DNA from: Saprospiraceae bacterium
Lineage (GTDB): Bacteria; Bacteroidota; Bacteroidia; Chitinophagales; Saprospiraceae
DNA length: 64,000 nt
NCBI GenBank assembly: GCA_013360405.1
Contig: JABWBR010000010.1
Span: 1-64,000, forward strand
Direction of reading: 5' to 3'
Part shown: piece after piece, positions 14,912 to 24,280 of the stretch
Layout of the letters: each line of letters opens with the position of its first letter
How positions within the stretch are numbered: the first letter of the stretch is position 1
Position numbers and translations under genes: made by a program
The notes under the pieces: model-generated
Database searches by the model: none
What the model saw: only the letters and a program-made list of their open reading frames with translations
What the model was told of the DNA's origin: nothing

Positions 14912-17848
14912 TTACCGCTTCACAATTTTCTTCACTGCCGAATACATCTCATTAGTAATCGTCAACTGGTAGCAGCCGGTAGGCAAATCAGCCAATTGGA
15001 GAGGTAATTCCCATTGATTACCTTGCTTGGAAGCCTCCTGGCGCAATACTTCCTGCCCCAGGTAATTGGTGAGTTGCAATACAAGATCGCCCTGCAGGTC
15101 ATTATCCATCCGTATGGTAATATTGCCGGTAGTGGGGTTGGGGAATGCATTCACCGTATGGCTCACATCGCGCGGGTCGATGCCCGTGGATGGGTTGAAA
15201 AATATCTCATTGGAGACGGCGGTACAGCCCGATGCATATAATACTTCTACGGCGTAATTACCGGCCGTTTGCGCAACTAGCGACTGTTGATTCCCTCCGG
15301 CCGCAGCCGATATGGGTTGACCGTTGAAATACCACTGGTATGCCAATGCCTGGCTGGATGTCAATACTACGCCCTGAATACTGATAGATGGCGTGAGCGC
15401 TTGGGTCACTTCTACAAGGAAAGTTTCTGAACTACTGCAGCCTGCATCACTATAACCGACCAAGGTAAACACGATATTTTCGTATAATACGGCAGTTACT
15501 TGCTCACCTGTGGCGATAATCGTGCCGCGGTCGTCGTACCACTCGTATTCGTCGGCCCCCGAAGCGGTGAAAGTAAGGGGTTCGCCCGGGCAAATAATAT
15601 TTGCGTTAACGCTTACATCTACCGAGGGCAGGGGCAATACCTGAATATAGCTGGGCGCGGTTACGACAGAACCGCCCAGGGAATTAGCGGCAAATAAAGT
15701 TACGTCGAACAAACCTGGCGAATTGTAATAAATATCGGGGTGCTGCTGGGTTGAACTTGACGGCGAGCCACCCTCGAACTCCCAATCCCAAACCGTCGGG
15801 AAATTGCTGGAATAGTCCACGTATGACACATAATCTCCGGCGCAAACCACCTGGTGCGAAGCTGCGAAATCGGGATCAGAAGCGTCGTTGGAGTAGTCGT
15901 CACCGTCAATAAAGGCGATTTGGTCGAGATACAGGTTGTTGCCCCAGCCCGAAAGGTTGGCCACCGCAATATGCACATTGGATTGCCCGCTCAAAAAGCC
16001 GAGAGAAACCTGTTTCCAACTCCATTGATTGCTGGAGGGCACAAAAAAGCTCTCAGTAGGCGGGGCTGTGGCAAGGTCTTCGCCGCCAAGTACAAAAAAG
16101 GGCGTAAAGGTTTGCCCGCAATTGGTGGAATAGAGCAATACAAGGGTATCGGTATACTGGCCACCGTATTGCGCGTAGGCATGTTCGAAATAAATATAAG
16201 GATTGCCCACATTGGTCAGATTAATGCGCGGGGTTATGAGGGCATCGATAGTTCCCGTAGGATCGTCATCGGTGCTGTAATTGTCAAACATGATGCTATG
16301 GCTGCCCAAGCCGTATGAACTCACGTTTGACAGGGTAAACGAGCGATCGGCATCGGGGTTATACACCACCCAATCGGGGAGCAGGTTGGCCGTATTTTCA
16401 AAATTTTCCTGGAATTCAGCAGGGCCGGTGCTTGACAGCACGGTAATATAGTTTTTTTCAGTTCGGCTGCTGTTGCCATTGGCGTTAGAAACCGTAAGCC
16501 GCAATGAATAGATGCCTTCGGTATTAAATGTAATGGTTTGGCTTTGACCTGTAAAAGTAGCCAGCACGTTATTAGCGCCGTCAAGTACGGCCCATTGCCA
16601 GGAAGTGGGATTATTGGTCGATTGGTCAATAAACTGGACGGAAGACCCCGTGCAGATGTTCTGGGTGTTTACGGTAAATACGGCATTGGGGACACCGGGG
16701 TTGCCGCCACCGCCCATGTGTACGGTAGAGGTAGTTAACTCCTTGCGGCGAGGGCTTACCTGTAATACGGTGCGAATGCGGGTTTTCTGGTCGTTGGTCA
16801 CGATGTTCATACAGCCGTCGGGGGTATAGTCCATGTAGTTTTCTATCATGTCGCTTACGCCGTCGGGGCAGCTATTAATTGCGGCACATTGATAATTGGG
16901 GTGTGCGGAATTGGGGGTGTCGGCGCAAAAATCATCGGCGGAGCAGTCGCCGTCGCCCCAGATATGGCGCAGGCCAAGCCAGTGGCCTACCTCATGGGTG
17001 GCTGTGCGGCCGCCGTTATAAGGCGCTTCTACGTTGCCGATGCGGCCAAACGAGTTATAGCGGATCACCACGCCGTCGGTTTGCGCGGCGCCCTCATTTT
17101 GCTGAAAGCCTTGCAGACCGGACAGGCTGGGAAATTGGGCATAACCCAGGAGATTGACGTCGTCGCCGCCAAAAACGACGGTCCACATATTCATATAGCG
17201 GAGGGGGTCCCACTGGGTATTGGGCTTGAGTACATCCTGGATGGCCTGGCGCTCCCAGGCAGGCCTGTTGCCGTTTACACGGTGAATGCCGGGTTCGGCA
17301 AGGGGGTTTCCTTGCGGGTCCACTACAGCCATCACAAACTGGATCTCTACGTCAGCGCCGGAGGGATGGTTGTTGAATCCGGCGCCCGTGCGGCGATAGT
17401 CTTCGTTGAGTACGTCGATTTGCGACATGATCTGCGCCTGTGAAATATTGGCGCCGGCGCCCACCGCCTCGCCGTTGTGGACTACGTGCACCACGACGGG
17501 GATGGTCAGCACAACTTCATCGCGCGATTCCAGGTCATTGCGATGCGCGGCCACGAGTTGGGCCATACGCGCTTCAAACTGAGCCAGCGTGCCCATCTCA
17601 GGGAATTTGGCGCGCAATTCCGCATCGTCTTTCATGGTCTCACAGGTACGTTGCCGGGGCATCTTCACATACAGGCTGTTCGAAGGTTGCGTATAAGGGT
17701 GCAACTTGTCGCGGAGTACCGGCGCTTCCGAGCCTGGGCGTTTGCCAAAGCGAACGGGATAGGCGCCGTTAGATTGTCCGTCTAATCCGAAGGGTAAACA
17801 GATAACGACAAGCAACAGGTATATAAAGGGATTAAGTGCATATTTCAT
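14912..17848 (-). CDS. M43 (pappalysin-type) metalloprotease with PKD domains, T9SS cargo
   Basis: 978 residues. Signal peptide 1-24. The protease domain holds the zinc site HEVGHWLGLRH (His285-Glu286, His289, His295) and the metzincin Met-turn ENYMDYTPDGC. Conserved cysteines around CSADDFCADTP and CAAINSCPDG suit an extracellular fold. It is followed by PKD-like domains (about 395-475 and 665-745), a jelly-roll-like segment between them, and a C-terminal sorting domain beginning NAFPNPTTGNITI. Expected to be secreted through T9SS and to cleave proteins outside the cell. A small lipoprotein gene lies 13 bases upstream. Confidence 0.9.
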   Translation of the reverse strand: MKYALNPFIYLLLVVICLPFGLDGQSNGAYPVRFGKRPGSEAPVLRDKLHPYTQPSNSLYVKMPRQRTCETMKDDAELRAKFPEMGTLAQFEARMAQLVAAHRNDLESRDEVVLTIPVVVHVVHNGEAVGAGANISQAQIMSQIDVLNEDYRRTGAGFNNHPSGADVEIQFVMAVVDPQGNPLAEPGIHRVNGNRPAWERQAIQDVLKPNTQWDPLRYMNMWTVVFGGDDVNLLGYAQFPSLSGLQGFQQNEGAAQTDGVVIRYNSFGRIGNVEAPYNGGRTATHEVGHWLGLRHIWGDGDCSADDFCADTPNSAHPNYQCAAINSCPDGVSDMIENYMDYTPDGCMNIVTNDQKTRIRTVLQVSPRRKELTTSTVHMGGGGNPGVPNAVFTVNTQNICTGSSVQFIDQSTNNPTSWQWAVLDGANNVLATFTGQSQTITFNTEGIYSLRLTVSNANGNSSRTEKNYITVLSSTGPAEFQENFENTANLLPDWVVYNPDADRSFTLSNVSSYGLGSHSIMFDNYSTDDDPTGTIDALITPRINLTNVGNPYIYFEHAYAQYGGQYTDTLVLLYSTNCGQTFTPFFVLGGEDLATAPPTESFFVPSSNQWSWKQVSLGFLSGQSNVHIAVANLSGWGNNLYLDQIAFIDGDDYSNDASDPDFAASHQVVCAGDYVSYVDYSSNFPTVWDWEFEGGSPSSSTQQHPDIYYNSPGLFDVTLFAANSLGGSVVTAPSYIQVLPLPSVDVSVNANIICPGEPLTFTASGADEYEWYDDRGTIIATGEQVTAVLYENIVFTLVGYSDAGCSSSETFLVEVTQALTPSISIQGVVLTSSQALAYQWYFNGQPISAAAGGNQQSLVAQTAGNYAVEVLYASGCTAVSNEIFFNPSTGIDPRDVSHTVNAFPNPTTGNITIRMDNDLQGDLVLQLTNYLGQEVLRQEASKQGNQWELPLQLADLPTGCYQLTITNEMYSAVKKIVKR

Positions 17849-17861
17849 GGTGTCTGTAATT

Positions 17862-18236
17862 TTATGGTTTTAGGATGAGTTTTTCTTTTTCTACCGAAAC
17901 GACAACTAATTCATAGGGCGCTACGGTTTTGTTATCGAGCGTAACCTCGATCACTCCTTTTCCTTTCATTTTCCATTGGCCCGGCATCTTTTCCGTTCCG
18001 TCGGTGGCGGCGATGGCGTAGCGGGTAAAACTTCCGTCGGCCTTGATTTCAAAGCCTTCGCGTCCTCTCGAAAGCGGAAAAGCATACGTGGAGGGTCTGA
18101 AAACTTTTGCCCCGGCAGTGTCTTCTTCGTGTGAATGCGTCCAGTGGTTGTAGAGTTCGGTGGGTGGCGACTTTTTGGATACGCCGCAAGAAGCTGTTAT
18201 GGCTAACAGCAATAGCAAGCTGATTCTGACTAGCAT
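17862..18236 (-). CDS. small lipoprotein, unknown function
   Basis: 124 residues if started at the ATG at 18236, which gives a clean lipoprotein signal (LLLLLAITASC with lipobox cysteine about residue 17). The longer frame from 18305 adds 23 residues without a credible role. The mature part has the pattern FEIKADGSFTRYAI...GQWKMKGKGVIEVTLDN, resembling small lipocalin-like/DUF4488-type stress lipoproteins of Bacteroidota, but I cannot name a family. Likely co-transcribed with the M43 protease gene downstream. Confidence 0.65.
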   Translation of the reverse strand: MLVRISLLLLLAITASCGVSKKSPPTELYNHWTHSHEEDTAGAKVFRPSTYAFPLSRGREGFEIKADGSFTRYAIAATDGTEKMPGQWKMKGKGVIEVTLDNKTVAPYELVVVSVEKEKLILKP

Positions 18237-18392
18237 GGTGTACAAGATTGATGATGTAAAACAGATTTTGATTATGTCGTGAAATTTACCGGCCGGTAAA
18301 ATCATTCACTTGACGACACAAAGGTATATCCTCCGGGGAAGGCGGGTTTTAAATAATGTCGCAAAAGCTTACAATTTTGTATCAAAGGCTGT

Positions 18393-18911
18393 TTATTTCT
18401 CCTTAAACCAGCCCGAATACATGATATAGGCGTTGGCTATGCGTTCGATCGAGTCTTTGAATTGCGCTTCGCTGATGGCTTTTACTTTTCTGGCGGGCAC
18501 GCCGGCATAGATATGCCCTGATTCCAGCCGGCTGTTTTCGAGTACTACGCTCCCGGCCCCGATGAGGACATTCGACTCCACAACGGCGCCGTCCATGATG
18601 ATGGCGCCCATGCCCACCAGTACGTTGTCATAGAGGGTGCAACCATGTACGATAGCCCGGTGGCCTATCGACACATTATTACCAATAGTGGTGCTCGCGC
18701 GCTGATAGGTGCCATGAATAATGGCGCCATCCTGAATATTTACCTTGTTGCCCATGCGAATGCTATTGACATCGCCGCGAACGACCGCCTGGAACCACAC
18801 GCTGCATTGGTCGCCCATTACTACGTCGCCCACGATAGTAGCATTTTCAGCAAAATAACAGTCTTCGCCGTGTTGCGGATAAACGCCGAGAACCGGTTTG
18901 ATAAGCGCCAT
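18393..18911 (-). CDS. gamma-carbonic anhydrase family protein
   Basis: 172 residues, ATG start. Left-handed beta-helix of hexapeptide repeats (e.g. ATIVGDVVMGDQCSVW, NVLIGAGSVVLEN). The three histidines that bind zinc in the family are present: His66 (AIIHGTYQ), His84 and His89 (SIGHRAIVHG). Arg45/Asp47 in VVRGDVN are also conserved. Family members are YrdA/PaaY-like; some are active carbonic anhydrases, others thioesterases or inactive. The gene is divergent from the lipoprotein gene at 19036. Family certain, activity uncertain. Confidence 0.9.
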   Translation of the reverse strand: MALIKPVLGVYPQHGEDCYFAENATIVGDVVMGDQCSVWFQAVVRGDVNSIRMGNKVNIQDGAIIHGTYQRASTTIGNNVSIGHRAIVHGCTLYDNVLVGMGAIIMDGAVVESNVLIGAGSVVLENSRLESGHIYAGVPARKVKAISEAQFKDSIERIANAYIMYSGWFKEK

Positions 18912-18961
18912 GAGGAGTATTTTTATTCGCGAAGATACGCCATAAGGTGGCTATTGAGCGC

Positions 18962-18969
18962 TATATTTG
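18962..18969 (+). promoter_or_regulatory. -7 element for the lipoprotein gene at 19036
   Basis: TATATTTG matches TAnnTTTG exactly. Transcription would start near 18973, which removes the ATG at 18967 and supports the ATG at 19036. No good -33 box seen. Confidence 0.45.
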
Positions 18970-19035
18970 CATCTATTACTCCGAGGAAGGCAGCTTTTGA
19001 GCCTTTTTTCCGTTACCCATTTAGAATACTACGTT

Positions 19036-19824
19036 ATGAACTATCGACAGCTTATGTACAGTATGGTGATTATAGCCCTTACGAGTGGCTGTAATCTGGA
19101 TTCAAACAAGGACCCGATCATTGTCCCTGAAATCGAAAAAGAATTTAACATCGAGTTATGGGAAGAATTATCGCCCACCAGCCGGGAACTCCGGCTATTG
19201 GTCACTACCATTAAAAACGAACCCTGCCTGAATTCGACTATTACCTATGACAATGATCGCATGGGCGCCAATATGTTCATTTCTCTTAATAATATTGTAA
19301 CGCCTGCCGATTGCGAGCCCGGTACGGCGCCTGCACAAGCCAATATCAATTTGGGGGCTTTGTCGGCAGCGACTTACAATCTTTCGCTCGGGCTCAAAAA
19401 TACGATCATCAACGAGGGTAAACTGCAAGTGAGCTACGACAAATACGAGGTCACCATGGAAACGGAGGAGGGCCTTCAGTTTTTGCACCGCGAATTGCGC
19501 CGGGTTCCGGCAACGGCCATCTGGGGGTATGTGGCTTATTCGCAACCTGCCGAGGTAAATCAGGCCAATAGTGTCGTTGAAGCTATCGGCGATATCGCCT
19601 ACGAGGCCGATTACCCGCAAGGCTATTACGGTCATTTTACGATCAATCCGAATAATTATAACCTGAGCCTTCGCTATTATCCCACGCAAGGATTAGCCAA
19701 ACCGTTTTTGTTTGATTTCTCCGGCAATACGCAGAATCTGAAAAACCTGCTTGCCGATTTGCGGCAATCCAATCCGGCCATTACGGCTATTAAGGTGTGG
19801 AATGCGAATGGGGAGGAGTTGTAG
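19036..19824 (+). CDS. lipoprotein, unknown function
   Basis: 262 residues from ATG at 19036, which starts a proper lipoprotein signal (MVIIALTSGCNLDSNKD, Cys about residue 19). A longer frame from 18967 is unlikely because a -7 box overlaps it. The mature protein is beta-rich (LRLLVTTIKNEPCLNS, KLQVSYDKYEVTME) and contains a GYYGHFTINPNNYNLSLRY segment; no catalytic motif or named domain recognised. It ends directly at a long GGCTTAG array shared with the convergent regulator gene. Confidence 0.65.
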   Translation: MNYRQLMYSMVIIALTSGCNLDSNKDPIIVPEIEKEFNIELWEELSPTSRELRLLVTTIKNEPCLNSTITYDNDRMGANMFISLNNIVTPADCEPGTAPAQANINLGALSAATYNLSLGLKNTIINEGKLQVSYDKYEVTMETEEGLQFLHRELRRVPATAIWGYVAYSQPAEVNQANSVVEAIGDIAYEADYPQGYYGHFTINPNNYNLSLRYYPTQGLAKPFLFDFSGNTQNLKNLLADLRQSNPAITAIKVWNANGEEL

Positions 19825-19945
19825 GTAGGGCTTAGCAGTTAGGGCTTAGCGCTTAGCGCTTAGGGCTTAGGGCTTAGCGCTTAGCGCTTAGGGCTTAGGG
19901 CTTAGCGCTTAGGGCTTAGGGCTAACTGCTAAGCCCTAAGCCCTG
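19825..19945. repeat. long GGCTTAG/CGCTTAG word array
   Basis: About a dozen 7-base units alternating GGCTTAG and CGCTTAG, closing with inverse CTAACTGCTAAGCCCTAAGCCC. It lies between convergent genes; the minus-strand regulator gene reads its last residues QSGLRA and its stop codon from this array. Longest member of the family in this window. Confidence 0.9.
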
Positions 19946-20672
19946 ACTGCTGATTGCCACCCTTCTTCTTGCTTTCTTTTACTTCAAAGCTGAATCCTTC
20001 CGACAGGAATTCGTGGTATTTCTGCTTGTCAAACTGATACAACCGAGCCGGCCGGTGCGCCACGCCTTCTTGTGTTTGCTCGAGGTCGACGAGTAAATTC
20101 ATTGACAATATCTTCTTGCGAAAATTGCGTTTGTCGAGGTCGGTTTCCAAAATAGCCTCGTACAAATGCTGCAATTGGGTGAGGGTAAACCGGGGGGGTA
20201 GCAACTCAAAGCCCACAGGCCGGATGCGCACTACCAGTTTGAGCCGTTGAAAACAGGCTTTGAGAATCTCGTCGTGGTCGAAGGCCAACCCCAATTCCTT
20301 TACATCGGCCACCGCGTGCCATTTTGCCTTTTGGGCAATAGAGGCCGGCGATAGTTTGTAATCTTCTATTTTTATGAGCGAATAATAGGCTACCGTGATG
20401 ACCCGCCCAAAAGGGTGGCGGTCCACTTTTCCAAAAGAATTTACCTGCTCGAGGTACACATTGTTTAGTCCGGTCAGCTCTCTCAATACGCGATAGGCCG
20501 CACTGTCGAGGTCTTCCTCGGGGTACACGAAATATCCCGGCAAGGCCCACTTCCCCATAAAAGGGTCTTCTCCGCGTTGAATCAACAACACCTTGAGGTC
20601 GCCTTCATCAAAACCGAATATCACGTTGTCTACCGTGAAAGCAGATTTGAAAAAATTATCGAATAAGGTCAT
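19929..20672 (-). CDS. Nudix-related winged-helix transcriptional regulator (NrtR/AraR type)
   Basis: 247 residues, ATG start. An N-terminal Nudix fold (residues about 10-140) is joined to a C-terminal winged helix (about 165-225, FTLTQLQHLYEAILETDLDKRNFRKKIL). The Nudix box is degenerate: GYFVYPEEDLDSAAYRVLRE lacks the full REUxEE glutamate set, as in Nudix-type regulators that sense ADP-ribose, arabinose or similar ligands and do not hydrolyse. A 15-bp perfect palindrome lies 68 bases upstream of the start. The last six residues and stop come from the GGCTTAG array. Target genes not evident. Confidence 0.8.
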   Translation of the reverse strand: MTLFDNFFKSAFTVDNVIFGFDEGDLKVLLIQRGEDPFMGKWALPGYFVYPEEDLDSAAYRVLRELTGLNNVYLEQVNSFGKVDRHPFGRVITVAYYSLIKIEDYKLSPASIAQKAKWHAVADVKELGLAFDHDEILKACFQRLKLVVRIRPVGFELLPPRFTLTQLQHLYEAILETDLDKRNFRKKILSMNLLVDLEQTQEGVAHRPARLYQFDKQKYHEFLSEGFSFEVKESKKKGGNQQSGLRA

Positions 20673-20739
20673 GCCTATTGTTTAGGAATATGCTGGGATA
20701 AAAATACTTATTTATTGCCGTATACGTGTTATTGAATTA

Positions 20740-20754
20740 GTGTAAAATTTACAC
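20740..20754. promoter_or_regulatory. perfect palindrome, candidate operator of the Nudix-type regulator
   Basis: GTGTAAA-A-TTTACAC, a 15-base perfect palindrome in the spacer upstream of the regulator gene. TGTAAA/TTTACA half-sites suit known operators of Bacteroidota Nudix-type regulators such as AraR, but the link is by position and general resemblance only. Confidence 0.5.
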
Positions 20755-20833
20755 GTTGATATTATTTCACAATAAAACTATAAAATAAATGCCCCATCGC
20801 ACGATCCGATTCCGGATGCCTGCTTAAATTGCC

Positions 20834-21000
20834 TTAGGAATGTGGCGTAAATAAGTTACCTGAGTTCGGCGAGGCTATTTATTCATCAGGCAAGGCGCGA
20901 GGAGGGAGCTTAGCCTAAGCTAAGTGACCGACGACGCAACGCAGCATGGTGAATAAAGAGGCCGCCCAAACAGGTAAGTTATTTTCGACACGTTCCTTAA
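20834..21000. repeat. 167-bp imperfect inverted repeat element
   Basis: The left arm (TTAGGAATGTGGCGTAAATA...) and the right arm read on the other strand (TTAAGGAACGTGTCGAAAAT...) match over about 54 bases, including TTACCTG and TTTATTCA blocks. The centre is GC-rich with GCTTAGCCTAAGC. It could fold into a single long hairpin RNA or cruciform. No ORF. It resembles a MITE or structured intergenic repeat and lies just before the ComEC gene. Confidence 0.75.
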
Positions 21001-21013
21001 AACCAATTTCCAA

Positions 21014-23107
21014 ATGAAAACGCAGCGCGCAGTGCCGTTTGTCAGGCTGCTGGTACCTTTTTGTTCAGGAATCGTAGCGGCGCTATGGGTCGACGATCCG
21101 CCTTTGGGCTTGTCGGCATTAGCCGGCGTGCTGCTTTCTTATCCCGTACTTGTTGCACTCTCGCAACGCAAATGGCCTTTTGCCCTGCGCTGGGTATTCG
21201 GAGTAGCCATATACCTATGGTTGATTGTTTTGGGTTACGGCTTGGCGGTATGCCACAACGAATCGTACTTGCCCCGCCATTTTAGCAAACAATTATCTGC
21301 GACCAACGATGGGATGGCCGTCGTGCAACGCATGCAAGTCCAGGGCGCCGGCTTCAGACTGCAAGCACGGCTGCTCGCTATCGGCGCCTCCTACCTCCAG
21401 CCCAGCCAGGGGCGCTTGCTGATCAATCTTCGCGATAGTACGGCGATACTCCAGCCGGGCGATACGCTCGTTTTTCGCGGGGTGAGCATACAGCGCATCG
21501 CAGCGCCGCTCAATCCGGCAGTTTTTGATTTTTCGCGGTATTGGCATTACCGCAACTACCATTACCAGGCCGTCGTAAGGGCCGATCAATGGAAGCCGGC
21601 CGGCGCAGGCACGCGTAAGAATATATTGCAAATAGCCGAACAAAGCCGCTCCCGATGCGTGGCCATCCTGCGCCAATATCTGCCTACCGACGATGAGTGG
21701 GCGGTGGGCTGCGCCCTCATCCTGGGCGCCAAAGACGCCATGACCGACGAGGTGACCCAGGCTTATAGCCGTACCGGCGCCATGCACGCGCTGGCGGTAT
21801 CGGGTATGCACGTGGCAATCGTGTGGCTGGCGCTGGCCTGGTTGTTTTACCCGCTAAAATTCCTGGGGCGACCGGGCAAATACGCCGGCGCCACACTGCT
21901 TATTACTGGTGTGTGGGCTTACGCTATTTTTACAGGGGCTTCCGCTTCTGCATTGCGGGCGGCAACTATGGTATCGTTTCTCATTCTGGGGCAGTCTTTT
22001 CAGCGCCGTCACTCGCCATTTAATACGCTGGCCGCCTCCGCTTTTATTTTGCTTTGCGCAAATCCCTACCTGCTGATGGACGCCGGTTTCCAGTTGTCTT
22101 ACCTGGCCGTGGCAGGCATTTTGACATTCGACAAACCGCTTTACCTCTGTTGGCATCTCACACCACGCTGGGCCGATTATTTATGGCGGCTTAGTTGTGT
22201 GTCGATTGCGGCGCAACTCGCCACATTCCCCATAAGCCTGTACTATTTTCACCAATTTCCCTTTTATTTCTGGCTGTCGGGTTGGGTAGTAGTGCCGGCG
22301 TCCACCTTGCTGCTTTATATGGGTGGCGCGCTACTGGCCCTGCATCCGGTGGCCGCCGTTTCTTCTATCCTGGGAAAAGGGTTTCACGGTTTTATCTGGG
22401 TGGTCAACAAAGCCGTGTTTGCGATCAGCGGCCTGCCCGGAGCGGTGGCCGAACAGGCCTGGATCAGCGAGCTGGGCGTACTGGCCCTCTACACCGCGCT
22501 ACTCATGCTGGGGGCAACTGTGCTGAGCCGCCGAGGCAAGTGGCTGGTCTGGATGGGGTTTTTCCTGCTCATTGCCGCAGCCGACAGGGGGCTGTCCCAT
22601 TGGAGAGCGGTACATCAACGCAAATTAGTATTCTACCACCTGCCACGCGCCACGATGATCGACGTATTTGATGGGAAGACAGGTTTTTTCTACGCTACCC
22701 TACCCTCGGGTCACCCGGCATTGCAAAAAGCCGCCGCCGCCTGCCGGGGAAAACATTTGATCAAAGAAAGCATCCCTATCCATACAAAAAAAGGAGACTT
22801 CCAATCGGATGCTTTGTATTACCACAAGCAGCTCATGCAATTTTACAATATCACCATCGCCATCATCGATAGTTCGTACCGGCAAGCGACGCTTCCCGCT
22901 CCCCTTCTTGTCGATTACCTGTTATTAAGTGGTAATCCGGCTATTACTATTGCTGATCTGCATCCTCACTACACTATTCGTTGCGGTATCATCGCCGACG
23001 CCTCCAACAGCTACAAGCGCGTGGAACAGTGGAAAAAAGCTTGCGAAACAGCGGGTATTGTTTTTGTCGATGTGAAAGGAGAGGGCGCCTATGTAATTGA
23101 TGTATAA
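21014..23107 (+). CDS. comEC: ComEC/Rec2-family DNA channel protein
   Basis: 697 residues, ATG start. Polytopic membrane protein with at least nine hydrophobic segments: an N-terminal cluster (about 10-80), a DUF4131-like soluble part, and the competence core with SRTGAMHALAVSGMHVAIVW (about 250-270) and FNTLAASAFILLCANPYLLMDAGFQLSYLAVAGI. The C-terminus after residue about 530 keeps only a reduced metallo-beta-lactamase-like region without a visible HxHxDH motif, so nuclease activity is doubtful. It should form the inner-membrane channel for single-stranded DNA uptake. An HhH protein gene follows after 22 bases, giving a ComEC-ComEA-like pair. Confidence 0.85.
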   Translation: MKTQRAVPFVRLLVPFCSGIVAALWVDDPPLGLSALAGVLLSYPVLVALSQRKWPFALRWVFGVAIYLWLIVLGYGLAVCHNESYLPRHFSKQLSATNDGMAVVQRMQVQGAGFRLQARLLAIGASYLQPSQGRLLINLRDSTAILQPGDTLVFRGVSIQRIAAPLNPAVFDFSRYWHYRNYHYQAVVRADQWKPAGAGTRKNILQIAEQSRSRCVAILRQYLPTDDEWAVGCALILGAKDAMTDEVTQAYSRTGAMHALAVSGMHVAIVWLALAWLFYPLKFLGRPGKYAGATLLITGVWAYAIFTGASASALRAATMVSFLILGQSFQRRHSPFNTLAASAFILLCANPYLLMDAGFQLSYLAVAGILTFDKPLYLCWHLTPRWADYLWRLSCVSIAAQLATFPISLYYFHQFPFYFWLSGWVVVPASTLLLYMGGALLALHPVAAVSSILGKGFHGFIWVVNKAVFAISGLPGAVAEQAWISELGVLALYTALLMLGATVLSRRGKWLVWMGFFLLIAAADRGLSHWRAVHQRKLVFYHLPRATMIDVFDGKTGFFYATLPSGHPALQKAAAACRGKHLIKESIPIHTKKGDFQSDALYYHKQLMQFYNITIAIIDSSYRQATLPAPLLVDYLLLSGNPAITIADLHPHYTIRCGIIADASNSYKRVEQWKKACETAGIVFVDVKGEGAYVIDV

Positions 23108-23129
23108 TTTTTTATAAAAAACCAACCCT

Positions 23130-24224
23130 ATGAAAAAGCAATGGAAAACGTTTTTTTACTTTACCAGATCTGAGCGCAGCGGCATCGTCACGCTCGTCTT
23201 GTTTTGCATCGTGCTTTTGGTAATTCCTACCTTTTATCGCTATTGGCAACCCTCCAAAACGGTTGACTTTTCGGCTTTTGAGCAATTAATCGCCGATACG
23301 GCGACTGCCCGTAGGCCGGCAGCCGCTCCCCGCGCGCTTTTTTATTTTAATCCCAATACCTTACCCGCCGATAGTTTTCGCTTGCTGGGCCTCGACGAGC
23401 GCACAGCGGGCTCCATCGCGCGCTATCGCGACAAAGGCGGGCGCTTTTTTGCCCCACGCGATTTTGCCAAAATATACACGCTTTCCACCGAGGATTATAA
23501 AAGACTGGAACCCTACATCCGAATACCAGGTGCCGCTAAAAAAGTGCATCGCACCCAGGAGGCGCCGGCGAGACTCACCTGGTTTGATCCCAACACGATT
23601 ACGTACGAAGATCTGATTAACCTGGGTTTGCCGGCCAAAACGGCGCATATATGGGTCAACTTCCGCAAAAAAGGCGGCGTATTTCGCCGCCCCGAAGACC
23701 TTCGCAAGATCTACGGCTTGTCCCAAGCACAATACGAGCAACTGCTCCCATGGGTTCGTATGGCTGATGCGCAAGCAGCACCTCCTGCGCCGCCTGCGCC
23801 GGCAAAATTTGCCTCCATAAAAAAAACGCCCATTCGCCTCGACATCAACCGCGCCAACACTGCCGATTGGGAGCAACTCGACGGCATTGGTCCGGCTTTT
23901 GCCCGGAAGATCACAGGCTTTCGGGACAAACTCGGCGGCTTTGTCAGCATCGACCAGGTAGCAGAAACCCGCGGCCTGCCCGACAGCGTGTTCCAACTTA
24001 TCCGCCCCCTACTCGATTGGTCGCCCATTTTTCAAACGATCGACATCAATACCGCCGATGAAGCGGCACTCAATGCGCACCCCTATATCAACTTTCGCGA
24101 AGCCAGGGCCATCGTCAGTTATCGCGCGCAACACGGCCCTTTCCGGCAAATTGAAGACCTGCAACGCCTGCATGCCCTGCCCGCGGAGACGCTGCAGCGG
24201 ATCAGGCCGTATTTGAGACTTTGA
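23130..24224 (+). CDS. membrane-anchored helix-hairpin-helix protein (ComEA-like)
   Basis: 364 residues, ATG start. One N-terminal membrane segment (residues about 17-36, GIVTLVLFCIVLLVIPTFY) followed by four HhH units: LLGLDERTAGSIARYRDKGG, LGLPAKTAHIWVNFRKKGG, LDGIGPAFARKITGFRDKLGG and the INTADEAALNAHPYINFREA block. HhH repeats bind DNA non-specifically. With ComEC upstream, it is probably the periplasmic DNA receptor or a pulling component of transformation. The ends of repeats 1-3 each carry GG-F segments, showing internal duplication. Its stop codon lies at the edge of a large inverted repeat. Confidence 0.85.
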   Translation: MKKQWKTFFYFTRSERSGIVTLVLFCIVLLVIPTFYRYWQPSKTVDFSAFEQLIADTATARRPAAAPRALFYFNPNTLPADSFRLLGLDERTAGSIARYRDKGGRFFAPRDFAKIYTLSTEDYKRLEPYIRIPGAAKKVHRTQEAPARLTWFDPNTITYEDLINLGLPAKTAHIWVNFRKKGGVFRRPEDLRKIYGLSQAQYEQLLPWVRMADAQAAPPAPPAPAKFASIKKTPIRLDINRANTADWEQLDGIGPAFARKITGFRDKLGGFVSIDQVAETRGLPDSVFQLIRPLLDWSPIFQTIDINTADEAALNAHPYINFREARAIVSYRAQHGPFRQIEDLQRLHALPAETLQRIRPYLRL

Positions 24225-24280
24225 GACTAATTTCGTCAACTTAATACTACTTTGTCACTTTAAACCAAGCATACTACATA

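Noticed and set aside
19825-19945. TTAGGG-like units considered as telomeric repeat
   Set aside because: The true period is 7 (GGCTTAG/CGCTTAG), the array is internal between convergent genes and has an inverse arm.
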